Positions 31,872 to 39,914 of a DNA stretch of 39,914 nt are shown here, piece by piece. The stretch is from contig CAZXYA010000013.1 in the NCBI GenBank assembly GCA_964644655.1, positions 1 to 39,914 of the forward strand, written 5' to 3'. The notes under the pieces were generated by a model. That model saw nothing but the letters and a program-made list of their open reading frames with translations, was not told the origin of the DNA and did no database searches. Both the position numbers and the translations under genes were made by a program. The first letter of the stretch is position 1. Each line of letters begins with the position of its first letter. The DNA comes from JAFMDF01 sp964644655 (lineage in GTDB: Bacteria; Bacteroidota; Bacteroidia; Chitinophagales; Saprospiraceae).

Positions 31872-32249
31872 ATGCGTTCAAGTACAGAAGCAGCTTCTCT
31901 TGAGATTAACGGTATGTTTTGGGTTCATCTTTTTGTAACTAGCCTAGCATGGGTTGGTCCTTTTTTGTTTTCTTGGTATTTAATGATTCTTGCCTATATT
32001 GTTGTGCAAATGCAGTATCAAGTTTTTAATCGTTGTCTGATGAATGAAGGGCATGAATTAGGAGAAGAAGACCACAATACGTTTTATCACTACATTTTTA
32101 CTAAAATGGGCATGACTTTAGAACGTAAAGTAGTCAAGAAGTTTGTTCGAGAACGATTGAATTATATTTTAGGGGCAATTGCCATTTTTTGGCAGGTTTA
32201 TTTAGGTTTTGAGCCTTTGTTATTCTTTTCTAATACTTGGCCTTTTTAG
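31872..32249 (+). CDS. Small membrane protein of unknown function
   Basis: A 125-residue protein with two hydrophobic hairpin-like segments (about 15-47: WVHLFVTSLAWVGPFLFSW and YLMILAYIVVQM) and a third near the C-terminus (about 93-120). Between them is a charged stretch with histidines (NEGHELGEEDHNTFYHYIF). I recognise no family with confidence. It lies 62 bp after the pseudouridine synthase, with a weak AAAGGA ribosome-binding sequence, and could be co-transcribed with it. The His/Glu-rich loop might bind metal, but that is speculation. Confidence 0.75.
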   Translation: MRSSTEAASLEINGMFWVHLFVTSLAWVGPFLFSWYLMILAYIVVQMQYQVFNRCLMNEGHELGEEDHNTFYHYIFTKMGMTLERKVVKKFVRERLNYILGAIAIFWQVYLGFEPLLFFSNTWPF

Positions 32250-32267
32250 TACAATCCTTATAGCTTA

Positions 32268-32330
32268 TTTTCACCACAAAGATACAAAGTACACATAGCT
32301 CACATAGTTTTTTGACGAGCGTAGCTTACC
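32268..32330 (-). repeat. Dispersed intergenic repeat, copy 2
   Basis: It reads TTTTCACCACAAAGATACAA, then CACATAGTTTTTTGACGAG on the plus strand. Its reverse complement is similar to 100-151. Words of the ACCACAAAG type are common in Bacteroidota intergenic DNA (recalled, not searched). Confidence 0.45.
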
Positions 32331-32408
32331 TTTTTAAGAGTAATATTTATTTTTGGTAGTACTAAAAATGTAATGCTAGTGAGTTTTTTTATCCGTTGTC
32401 CTTTAATA

Positions 32409-32437
32409 ATCCGTTGTAGAAAAATAGATACAATGGA
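32409..32437. repeat. ATCCGTTG...CAATGG palindrome, copy 2
   Basis: ATCCGTTGTA and TACAATGGAT match at 9 of 10 paired positions around GAAAAATAGA. The unit is nearly identical to 17017-17044. Confidence 0.5.
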
Positions 32438-32662
32438 TGGAGATAGTTTTAATTTTATCATTCTTTGCTACCTAATCTAAATGTAATTTTCCAAACATTT
32501 TGAAACTAAATGACTAGTAAATGAGGTTTAATACTTTATTACACTAAAATAAAAGTATAACTTTAGTTTAACGACAGACACATGAAAATAAAGTTGATAT
32601 AGAATTTATTGAATGGCAGACCATATAGAATAGAGCGTCAGACAAAAAAGGAAGAAATATCC

Positions 32663-32718
32663 GTGTCCCTTCATTTATCTGTGGTAGCAATTAATACCAC
32701 GGATAAATGAAGGGATAC
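32663..32718. repeat. 24-bp-arm hairpin upstream of trpB
   Basis: The left arm (32663-32686, GTGTCCCTTCATTTATCTGT and four further bases) and right arm (32695-32718) are complementary at 22 of 24 positions, with an 8-nt loop GCAATTAA. It ends about 100 bp before trpB. It may be a palindromic repeat or an RNA hairpin in the trpB leader. Confidence 0.65.
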
Positions 32719-32820
32719 AGATGCTAAACGTTAGAAAGTAGTGATAATAATTTTTGTAGTATCAATTTTTACGCTGACTATCTATACCGTGAACCGTAAA
32801 CCAATCAAAAATAAAATATA

Positions 32821-34032
32821 ATGACCGCAACACCGACCGTTAAATCCACCTACGCAGTAGATAATAGAGGCTATTATGGCGAATTTGGGGGCGCATTCAT
32901 TCCAGAGATGCTGCATCCGAATATTGAAGAATTACGCAATGTTTATTTAGAAATTATGCAAGAGGCTGATTTCCAAAAAGAATTTCGTGGTTTGTTAAAA
33001 GATTATGTGGGAAGACCGACTCCACTTTATTATGCCGAGCGTTTATCCAATCATTATAAGACAAATATTTACCTTAAACGAGAAGATTTAAATCATACGG
33101 GCGCACATAAAGTCAATAACACCATCGGTCAAATTTTATTGGCAAAACGATTGGGCAAAAAGCGAATTATTGCCGAAACAGGGGCAGGCCAACACGGGGT
33201 GGCAACTGCTACCGTTTGTGCTTTAATGGGCTTGCCTTGTATCGTTTATATGGGCGCTATTGATATTGAACGACAAGCACCCAATGTATCTAGAATGAAA
33301 ATGTTGGGCGCAGAAGTTCGACCCGCATTAAGTGGCAGTCAGACTTTAAAAGATGCGACGAATGAGGCCATTCGAGATTGGATTAATAATCCAGCAGATA
33401 CGCATTATATTATTGGGTCTGCCATTGGTCCACATCCCTATCCTGATATGGTCACTCGATTTCAATCGGTGATTAGTGAAGAAATCAAATGGCAATTAAA
33501 AGAACAAACAGGGAAAGAAAATCCTGATGCGGTGATGGCTTGTATTGGTGGGGGTAGTAATGCAGCGGGTACTTTTTATCATTATTTGGATGAACCAGAT
33601 GTACGCTTAATTGCCGTAGAAGCAGCAGGCTTGGGTATTGATTCTGGTGAATCGGCTGCAACTAGTGTCTTGGGGACAAAGGGAATTATTCACGGTTGTC
33701 GAACGCTTTTAATGCAAACCAAAGATGGGCAAATTGTAGAACCTTATTCGATTTCTGCTGGTTTGGATTATCCCGGTATTGGCCCAATGCATGCTCATTT
33801 GATTGATACAGGTCGAGCTGAAGCGGTAAGTATTACGGATGCAGATGCCTTGAAAGCGGCTTATTTTTTAACTCGAACAGAAGGAATTATTCCTGCTTTA
33901 GAATCTGCGCATGCCTTTGCTGCTTTAGATTATATCAAGTATAAAGAAGACGATGTGATTGTAGTAAATTTATCTGGTCGAGGTGATAAGGACTTAAATA
34001 CTTTTATTAAGCATATTGAAAAGTATGGGTGA
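32821..34032 (+). CDS. trpB: Tryptophan synthase beta subunit
   Basis: A 403-residue PLP enzyme that joins indole and serine to make tryptophan. The PLP lysine is Lys97 in HTGAHKVNNT. The phosphate-binding loop GGGSNA starts at 243. GRPTPL, LKREDLNHTG, AETGAGQHGVATA and LSGRGDKD are all present. Length matches the classic TrpB1 type, which normally pairs with TrpA. No trpA or other trp gene is adjacent, so the partner must be elsewhere. The start ATG at 32821 gives a conserved GYYGEFGGAFIPEML N-terminus. Confidence 0.97.
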   Translation: MTATPTVKSTYAVDNRGYYGEFGGAFIPEMLHPNIEELRNVYLEIMQEADFQKEFRGLLKDYVGRPTPLYYAERLSNHYKTNIYLKREDLNHTGAHKVNNTIGQILLAKRLGKKRIIAETGAGQHGVATATVCALMGLPCIVYMGAIDIERQAPNVSRMKMLGAEVRPALSGSQTLKDATNEAIRDWINNPADTHYIIGSAIGPHPYPDMVTRFQSVISEEIKWQLKEQTGKENPDAVMACIGGGSNAAGTFYHYLDEPDVRLIAVEAAGLGIDSGESAATSVLGTKGIIHGCRTLLMQTKDGQIVEPYSISAGLDYPGIGPMHAHLIDTGRAEAVSITDADALKAAYFLTRTEGIIPALESAHAFAALDYIKYKEDDVIVVNLSGRGDKDLNTFIKHIEKYG

Positions 34033-34037
34033 GACTA

Positions 34038-34200
34038 AGAAGCCAGACCGAAAATTAAAATTTTCTGTCAGAAGTCAGATTCGTAAGACAAGTTAACTGA
34101 AAATAGGCGATTTGCTAAATTTAGAAAATCAGGAGTTCTCGTTCAGTCTGTAAGATTCATCTGACTTCTGACAGTTTATGAAATAAACGGTCTGACTTCT
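34038..34200. repeat. Tripartite palindromic element, copy B
   Basis: Outer arms are AGAAG (34038-34042) and CTTCT (34196-34200). Middle arms are AGACCG (34045-34050) and CGGTCT (34188-34193). The inner perfect 16-bp arms are CTGTCAGAAGTCAGAT (34065-34080) and ATCTGACTTCTGACAG (34159-34174). The same words in the same order occur at 1194-1302. It lies between the convergent trpB and TonB-receptor genes and may also serve as a bidirectional terminator. Confidence 0.7.
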
Positions 34201-34219
34201 GTCTTCTGATTTTAGTCTT

Positions 34220-36253
34220 CTAAAAATAAACCTTCACCCCTCCATAAAAATTAGCCGTCGGCGCTGGTTCAAAAAAGCGACTACCAAAGGCATTCACTCT
34301 AATATTATCAAAATATTCCGTTCCAAATAAATTATTAATACCAAAAAATGGTTCGATATGACCTTTCTTGAGATTATGTCGATAGCCTAATTTCAAATTG
34401 ATCACCGTAAAACCATCAACGGTTACTGTATTATCATCTCTGGCAAATAATTCTCCGATACTTCTGACTTGTAAAGAACCAAATATCCCTTTATCACGTC
34501 CATAGTTTAAAGCAAAAAAAGTATTGTGTTTGGGAATACCAGGTAAGGTGTTTCCCCCAAAATCAAGAAATTCTTCGTAGGTAAAATCTGAGAAGGTATA
34601 GTTTAAAAAGGCATTTAAGCCTTTCGCTACATTATAAGTCAAACTCGCTTCAATTCCCTTGCGGTCTGTGCTACCTGCATTTCTAAAAAAATCTCTATCT
34701 GGAAAATCTTCTAATTCAAACGATACAATTTCTTCCTTTACATCAATGGTAAATAAAGCCAATTCGTAGCGTAATTTATTATTGACAATACCTTTGATGC
34801 CCAACTCATAATTAGTCGCCTTTTGTGGCTGTAATTCAGGATTAAAACCACCTAATCCCGATGGGTTATTGGATAATTCATTTAAAGTAGGCGTTTCAAA
34901 ATTGGTTGAAATATTACCATAAATATTGGCTGCATCAGCAACGCTATAGACTAAACCAAAAGTAGGATTAAAATTATTTAAATTAGATTCCCCTGATTGG
35001 TCGCCATTACTGAGAAAATTATCTGTTGCTTTTAGGCGAACGGCATCATAGCGTAGCCCTAACATCGCTGTGAATTTATCGGATAAGCTCAATTCCTGTA
35101 TCAAGAAAGCACCAAAACTTCTAAATGCTTCTTTTTGGTCTAAGGTCATATCACCTCTAACTCCATCTTCATTGACAAACCGCATTCTATCATCTTCCTG
35201 ATTTTGTAAATCTATTCCAACTTTAAGGCGGTAAGGCAACCCAAAAACTTTATCTTTATGTAAATCATAATTAATATTTAAGCCTGTAAAAGTTCTATCA
35301 AATTCTACAATACCACCAAAGCCGAATGGCAAACGATTGGCAAAATCTCGATTACTTATCCAAGTTTTTATTTCTAATTGTTGTCCATCAGCAATCGCAT
35401 TTTTATAGATTAAAGCAAAGCGAGATTGCGTAATTTCTTCGCCGCCCATAAAAGACAAGTTTCTATCTCTAGCACTTCGACGATCTGTTTCTGCTTGTTC
35501 TAGATTAATCCCCCCAGGGTCATCTGCTTGTGGGCTATTAGCATAATTGGCTAAAAACTGCAAATCCGATTTGTCGGTGAGTTGAAAATTAAATTTACCA
35601 TTCAAAATAGTATTTTTCATCCCACTATTGTCTCTATATCCATCTGTATTGACATGAATGCCATGAATTAAATAGCCAAATTTTCCTTTCTGCTGCCCTG
35701 TTTTTAGCTGATATTGTTGTAAACCATAAGAACCCAAAGCAACTCTTGCTTCTACAAAAGGAGTAGCCGTAGGATTCTGCGTCGTAAAACTAATCACCCC
35801 ACCAGAAGCATTGCCATATAAGCCAGAAGATGGTCCTCTGACGACTTCTATATTTTCTAAAACTCCTAAATCTAAATTATCCACTTGTGCTTGACCATCA
35901 GGCGTTGATTCGGGAATACCATCTACTAGTACTTTTACGCCTCTAATTCCGAAAGCTGCTCTTGCGCCAAACCCTCGAATCGAAACTCGTAAATCTTGAG
36001 AGAAATTATTGCCATTTAAAGCAAATAAACCTGGAATCGCATCTAGGGATTCATTGACCGATAATTGGTTCTGCCCTTTTTGAATGAAGGACTTGGCTAG
36101 GGAAGTCGTGGCTAGAGGTGATTTTATGTCTTCCGTTTCAAAACGAGTTGCTTGGACGGTGACGGGAATTAAATCGTAAATTTCTGCGGTATCAATTTGG
36201 GCGGTTATTCCATTTGCAAAAAAACAGAAAAGTATAAAAGGTAAAATTCTCAT
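34220..36253 (-). CDS. TonB-dependent outer-membrane receptor
   Basis: About 677 residues from the preferred start MRILPFILFCFFANGITAQ, a clear signal peptide. Upstream in-frame codons to 36457 are basic, lack signal features and are probably untranslated. The plug domain spans about 40-150 (TSLAKSFIQKGQNQLSVNESLDAIPGL, RGFGARAAFGIRGVKVLVDGIP, VVRGPSSGLYGNASGGVI). The beta-barrel follows, ending in an aromatic residue (GGVKVYF). There is no N-terminal carboxypeptidase-like domain, so it resembles siderophore or metal receptors more than SusC. The substrate, perhaps a ferric chelate, is not determined. It stands alone, with no SusD or FecR beside it. Confidence 0.93.
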   Translation of the reverse strand: MRILPFILFCFFANGITAQIDTAEIYDLIPVTVQATRFETEDIKSPLATTSLAKSFIQKGQNQLSVNESLDAIPGLFALNGNNFSQDLRVSIRGFGARAAFGIRGVKVLVDGIPESTPDGQAQVDNLDLGVLENIEVVRGPSSGLYGNASGGVISFTTQNPTATPFVEARVALGSYGLQQYQLKTGQQKGKFGYLIHGIHVNTDGYRDNSGMKNTILNGKFNFQLTDKSDLQFLANYANSPQADDPGGINLEQAETDRRSARDRNLSFMGGEEITQSRFALIYKNAIADGQQLEIKTWISNRDFANRLPFGFGGIVEFDRTFTGLNINYDLHKDKVFGLPYRLKVGIDLQNQEDDRMRFVNEDGVRGDMTLDQKEAFRSFGAFLIQELSLSDKFTAMLGLRYDAVRLKATDNFLSNGDQSGESNLNNFNPTFGLVYSVADAANIYGNISTNFETPTLNELSNNPSGLGGFNPELQPQKATNYELGIKGIVNNKLRYELALFTIDVKEEIVSFELEDFPDRDFFRNAGSTDRKGIEASLTYNVAKGLNAFLNYTFSDFTYEEFLDFGGNTLPGIPKHNTFFALNYGRDKGIFGSLQVRSIGELFARDDNTVTVDGFTVINLKLGYRHNLKKGHIEPFFGINNLFGTEYFDNIRVNAFGSRFFEPAPTANFYGGVKVYF

Positions 36254-36507
36254 GTTTGGAAATAGACTATTTTTCAAAAAAGAAGATAAATAAGACCTAT
36301 TGAGTAATTTGACAACCCTATAATTTAAGTTTATCAATCGTCTTAAAATATTCATTGTTCTTTTTTCAATTGAAAAAAAAGAACCAAAAATTCTAGTCAA
36401 AAAAAATCGCTCCGCATTTTTTGACAGGCAGCCGCCACCTAGATAGATAATCGGCAATAGTCAACATGGAACATTAATGTAGACCTATATGTTTTCTACC
36501 AAATAAA

Positions 36508-36559
36508 AAAGCAGGAAACAAAAGCCAAATATAATGCTTTTGTTCCCTGCTTTTATAAT
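36508..36559 (-). terminator. Strong Rho-independent terminator of the POT genes
   Basis: Arms AAAGCAGGAAACAAAAGC (36508-36525) and GCTTTTGTTCCCTGCTTT (36536-36553) match at 17 of 18 positions with a 10-nt loop. On the minus strand the stem is followed by TTTTTT. It lies about 70 bp beyond the POT transporter stop. Confidence 0.85.
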
Positions 36560-36623
36560 CGTAATTGGAAAATAATTTCCCTATTTGAATTTTTCTAAAA
36601 ATAAATTTCCTAGCTACGAATAT

Positions 36624-38381
36624 TTATCTTATTCCGTGCATTAATTTCTTCACTATTGGAGACAATACAATACAAAGTACCCCAAGTGCCACAGAAACAG
36701 CCGTCAATATCCAAAAGAAATAGCTAATGCCACTTTCATCTGCAATCCCTTCCGAAGCACCTCCAAAAACACCCGCTAATTTCATTCCTATTGCAATGGC
36801 TAAATAATACATGCCATACATAAAAGCAATCATTCGCCCTGGCACTAATTTACTGACCAAAGAAAGAGAAACAGGCGAAATACAAAGTTCTCCTAAAGTA
36901 TGAAATAAGTAAACTAAGATTAACCAAATCATGCTAACGGATACAGTTTTAGCCGCAGCGCCTGGAGGAATATCACTTGCACCATAAGCGATACAAGCCA
37001 TTCCAAGTCCTAATAAAAACATGCCAATAGCATATTTCATATTGGCACTTGGATTATACTTACTCTCCCACCATTTAGAAAATAGAGGTGCAAAAATGAT
37101 GATATACAGAGAATTTAAGATACCGAACCAAGAAGCAGTAACCTCTGATTTCTCCGCCACAAATTCTCGTTGCAACATCCATAAAGTGATGCCCCAAATA
37201 ATGAGAAAACTGATAACTAGAAAAACAAAAGACAAGCCGTATTTGCTACCAATCTGTTGGTATAATAAAAAGATAATCCAAGTAAAAATACTCAGCGGAA
37301 CAAGCGTTAGAATAGAATTGACAATATTAAAAGTCATCCCTGCACTACCTTCTAAAACTCTATCTGTATAATCTCTCGCAAAAATAGTTAACGACCCTGG
37401 TGCTTGTTCAAAAACAGCCCAAAAGAAAATCGTTACAAAACAAAAGAATAATACCGCTATCATCTTATCTCTTGTAATGCTAGAATAATTGGCTAAACGA
37501 GCTACCACAACAATTAAAAAAATCACAAAAGCAGCAATAATGGTAAAATTAGGCCCGCTCATGCCTCCAACGCTAAAGGGTAGAAAATTAGTCGCCCCTT
37601 CTGATATTTTTGAAACGGGGTCGTTAATAATCCAAATGAACCCTAAAAGTGCTGCAATTCCAGAAAGTACAATCTGCCACGTTTCAAATGGATTTCTTTT
37701 GTCCCCATCGTCTTCTATTACGGCTAGTTGTTTTTCTTTAGTTGGTTTTACCCCTGCCTCACCAAACACACCTTGCGCAAACCAAAATTGCAATAAACCA
37801 AAGAACATAAAGATACCTGCTAATCCAAATCCATAAGTCCAACCTATTTTTTCCCCTAAATAACCGCAAAGCAAAATCCCCAAGAATGCACCTGAATTTA
37901 CACCCATGTAAAAAATGGTATATGCACCATCTTTTTTCTCTGGATATTTCTCATACATTTCAGAGATAATGGAGGTCATACAGGGTTTAAAAAAACCACT
38001 TCCCACTACCAGCAAGGTCAATCCTGTATAGATAAAGAAGGGGGTTTCCAATGCCATACTACCATGTCCCAAGGACATCAGTAAGGCCCCCAAAGCGACC
38101 GAATTTCGATATCCAATAATATTATCTGCAATATAGCCACCGACTAATGTAGATAAGTAGACCAAAGAGACATAGGTGCCAAAAATAGCAAAGGCGTGTT
38201 CAGATGGCCAGCCCCAACCACCACCAATAATGGAAGCAGTAAAAAACATGATTAATAAGGCACGCATGCCATAATAGGAAAATCGCTCCCACATTTCTGT
38301 GAAAAATAAGACAAATAAGCCTGATGGATGTCCTAAGACGGAACCGTTCGCAGTTAATAAATCTGCTTTATTATTTGACAT
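36624..38381 (-). CDS. POT/PTR2 family peptide transporter
   Basis: A 585-residue proton-coupled oligopeptide symporter in the inner membrane. The signature ExxERF is visible as EMWERFSYYGMRALL near the N-terminus. The second PTR2 signature region is FYMGVNSGAFLGILLCGYLGEKIGW. There are about 14 hydrophobic segments. A cytoplasmic insert around KPTKEKQLAVIEDDGDKRNPFE separates the two halves. It is the second of two tandem paralogous POT genes, 99 bp after the first. It probably imports di- and tripeptides, which would suit a protein-degrading lifestyle alongside the secreted subtilase. Confidence 0.94.
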   Translation of the reverse strand: MSNNKADLLTANGSVLGHPSGLFVLFFTEMWERFSYYGMRALLIMFFTASIIGGGWGWPSEHAFAIFGTYVSLVYLSTLVGGYIADNIIGYRNSVALGALLMSLGHGSMALETPFFIYTGLTLLVVGSGFFKPCMTSIISEMYEKYPEKKDGAYTIFYMGVNSGAFLGILLCGYLGEKIGWTYGFGLAGIFMFFGLLQFWFAQGVFGEAGVKPTKEKQLAVIEDDGDKRNPFETWQIVLSGIAALLGFIWIINDPVSKISEGATNFLPFSVGGMSGPNFTIIAAFVIFLIVVVARLANYSSITRDKMIAVLFFCFVTIFFWAVFEQAPGSLTIFARDYTDRVLEGSAGMTFNIVNSILTLVPLSIFTWIIFLLYQQIGSKYGLSFVFLVISFLIIWGITLWMLQREFVAEKSEVTASWFGILNSLYIIIFAPLFSKWWESKYNPSANMKYAIGMFLLGLGMACIAYGASDIPPGAAAKTVSVSMIWLILVYLFHTLGELCISPVSLSLVSKLVPGRMIAFMYGMYYLAIAIGMKLAGVFGGASEGIADESGISYFFWILTAVSVALGVLCIVLSPIVKKLMHGIR

Positions 38382-38423
38382 GAAATAGGATTTAGTAAAT
38401 GATGATTTTATTTGTCGGGTGTT

Positions 38424-38479
38424 TGTAGCGCCAAGCGCTGCTTGGTGGCATTTTTCATCAAGCAGCGCTTGGCACTACA
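38424..38479. repeat. 21-bp-arm palindrome between POT genes
   Basis: The left arm (38424-38444, TGTAGCGCCAAGCGCTGCTT plus G) and right arm (38459-38479, CAAGCAGCGCTTGGCACTAC plus A) match at 20 of 21 positions, with loop GTGGCATTTTTCAT. The arms are GC-rich in AT-rich DNA. It sits directly after the first POT gene's stop. It may attenuate or process the transcript, or be a REP-like repeat. Confidence 0.7.
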
Positions 38480-38480
38480 G

Positions 38481-39914
38481 CTATTTTATATCGCCCATCC
38501 ATTTTTTAGCAAATGGACTTAAAGCCAAGAAGATAATGCCTGCACCAATACTTACCGTTACTACGGACATGAATAAATCGGGTACTTGTTGCACATTTTC
38601 TGGGTCAAAGTTTCCAGCAAATAAACCTGCAATTAAATTACCCAAGGCAGCCCCTACAAACCAAATCCCCATCATTTGACCAACATATCGTTTAGGAGAT
38701 AATTTAGTCGTCGCACTCATTCCAATAGGGCTTAAGGTTAATTCGCCAATCGTATGCAAAAAGTAAGTCAATACTAAAAAGAACATGCCTGCTTTTTCAC
38801 CGCCCGCTGCTATTCTTGCAGCAAAAACCATCACTAAAAAACCCAACCCTAGCATGATTAAACCAAAGGCAAATTTTAAAGGGGTATTTGGATTCATATT
38901 TTTAGCTGCTAGTTTCACCCATAAGGCGCCCATCAATGGTGCACAAATGATGATAAACATAGAGTTGACCGATTGTAGTGAACCCGCAGGTACCGTAAAG
39001 CCAAACAAACCTCTATCTGTATGGTCTCTAGCAAATAAATTTAGGGAAGAACCTGCTTGTTCAAAACCTGACCAGAAAACAGCTGCCCCAACAAATAACA
39101 AAAAGATAATGGCTACTTTTTTCTTTTCATCTTCGGTCAAACCTCCTGCGGTAAGGATGTAGATAAAATAAAATAAAGTGATTAAAACAATCACAACTCC
39201 AACGCCTTGTGCAATGCCCGTTGCAGTTGTCATATCTATCTGCCCAGTATATTGTAATATGCCTAAAATACCAATTAATAATATCACTAAACCAAAACCT
39301 AAAGTACTATTAGAAGAACTATTATTATCTAATTCAGCGGCTTCTTTTGCTTTAGCAACAACCCCTAATTCTCCGAGCGTTCCTTCGGTCATTTTATACT
39401 GAACTAAACCAGCAAACATTCCTATGGCTGCTATACCAAAACCTAAATGCCAACTTACATTTTCAGCCACAATCGGTACAATCAATTGCCCTAAAAATGC
39501 CCCTAAGTTAATCCCCATATAAAACGTAGAAAAACCTGCATCTCGTCTTGCGCCACCTTCTGGATATAAATCCCCTACAATGGTACTAATATTTGGTTTT
39601 AATAAACCCGTTCCTATCGCAACTAAACTTAATCCAAAAAAGAATATGGTTGGACTTCCCGGAATAGCTAAGACTATATGCCCAAGCATAATGATAATTC
39701 CACCATAATAAATGGCTTTTCGTTGTCCAAAAATATTATCTGCTAACCATCCACCCGGTAAGGTTAATAAATAAACCCCTGCGGTATATAATCCATAAAC
39801 TGCCGCTGCGGTTTCTGTCGTCAACCCCAATCCTTCTTGTGCCGCATCGGTGGTCATAAAAAGAATCAACATGGCACGCATCCCATAATAACTAAATCGC
39901 TCCCACATTTCTGT
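38481..39914 (-). CDS. POT/PTR2 family peptide transporter, 5' end cut
   Basis: A proton-coupled oligopeptide transporter with about 477 visible residues. The frame stays open to the window edge (TEMWERFSYYGMRA). By comparison with the neighbouring paralogue, about 20-25 N-terminal residues are missing. The PTR2 signatures EMWERFSYYG and FSTFYMGINLGAFLGQ are present, with about 12-14 hydrophobic segments. It precedes the second POT gene on the same strand, with a GC-rich palindrome between. The pair probably arose by tandem duplication but has diverged, which may mean different peptide ranges. Confidence 0.92.
   Translation of the reverse strand, partial: TEMWERFSYYGMRAMLILFMTTDAAQEGLGLTTETAAAVYGLYTAGVYLLTLPGGWLADNIFGQRKAIYYGGIIIMLGHIVLAIPGSPTIFFFGLSLVAIGTGLLKPNISTIVGDLYPEGGARRDAGFSTFYMGINLGAFLGQLIVPIVAENVSWHLGFGIAAIGMFAGLVQYKMTEGTLGELGVVAKAKEAAELDNNSSSNSTLGFGLVILLIGILGILQYTGQIDMTTATGIAQGVGVVIVLITLFYFIYILTAGGLTEDEKKKVAIIFLLFVGAAVFWSGFEQAGSSLNLFARDHTDRGLFGFTVPAGSLQSVNSMFIIICAPLMGALWVKLAAKNMNPNTPLKFAFGLIMLGLGFLVMVFAARIAAGGEKAGMFFLVLTYFLHTIGELTLSPIGMSATTKLSPKRYVGQMMGIWFVGAALGNLIAGLFAGNFDPENVQQVPDLFMSVVTVSIGAGIIFLALSPFAKKWMGDIK

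Larger units (their letters stand above)
32250..32820. other. Intergenic region upstream of trpB
   Basis: 571 bp with no gene. It holds a dispersed repeat (32268-32330), an ATCCGTTG...CAATGG palindrome (32409-32437) and a strong 24-bp-arm hairpin (32663-32718). I see no Trp-codon leader peptide or recognisable riboswitch. The trpB leader is AT-rich. Confidence 0.55.

Noticed and set aside
36254..36457. 68-residue N-terminal extension of the TonB receptor
   Set aside because: The internal start at 36253 gives a clean signal peptide, and an N-terminal extension of basic residues would block export.

Overview
The window looks like a chromosomal segment from an AT-rich member of the Bacteroidota, most likely Saprospiria-like. 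Four things point that way: an ECF sigma/FecR pair; hybrid-two-component style sensors with 14-blade Reg_prop ectodomains and Y_Y_Y domains; two large secreted proteins with type IX secretion (T9SS) sorting tails ending KIIKQ; and AT-rich leaders with few Shine-Dalgarno sequences. The taxonomic call is inference from gene content. I saw no rRNA, tRNA, CRISPR array, phage or transposase gene.

Layout. 1-4.0 kb: ECF sigma factor, lipoprotein metallopeptidase-like protein and FecR anti-sigma on the minus strand, divergent from a lipoprotein with three 90-residue repeats and RGG linkers. 4.1-7.7 kb: an exported M20-like peptidase and uvrB, whose 3' ends overlap tail to tail. 7.7-8.7 kb: intergenic DNA with palindromic repeats. 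8.7-12.9 kb: TPR protein, a GMC oxidoreductase with its gluconate-2-dehydrogenase-subunit-3 partner, and a small GNAT. 13.1-20 kb: a signalling cluster. It holds a 1274-residue propeller/Y_Y_Y receptor with a class III nucleotidyl cyclase output, a lone AraC HTH, a translationally coupled Y_Y_Y-TM-AraC protein, and an internally deleted hybrid two-component regulator. 20-26 kb: a T9SS subtilase, an acyl carrier protein and a 19-repeat YWTD propeller protein with a T9SS tail. 26.5-28.7 kb: another AraC HTH and a helical unknown. 29.7-34 kb: radical SAM protein, RluA-type pseudouridine synthase, small membrane protein, orphan trpB. 34.2-39.9 kb: TonB-dependent receptor and two tandem POT peptide transporters, the last cut by the window edge.

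The most interesting biology is in the 13-20 kb cluster. The cyclase receptor and the neighbouring Y_Y_Y-AraC protein carry clearly homologous periplasmic and transmembrane modules joined to different outputs. A 12-base motif, CTATTGTTTCAT, lies upstream of both transcription units. The cyclase domain also contains an 88-bp in-frame palindromic element made of two perfect hairpins whose loops are complementary.

The second theme is a rich set of dispersed palindromic intergenic repeats. At least four families have two or more copies inside this one window. They include MITE-like elements with TAAGTRC..GGACA-type ends and a tripartite AGAAGTCAGA...CTGTCAG element.
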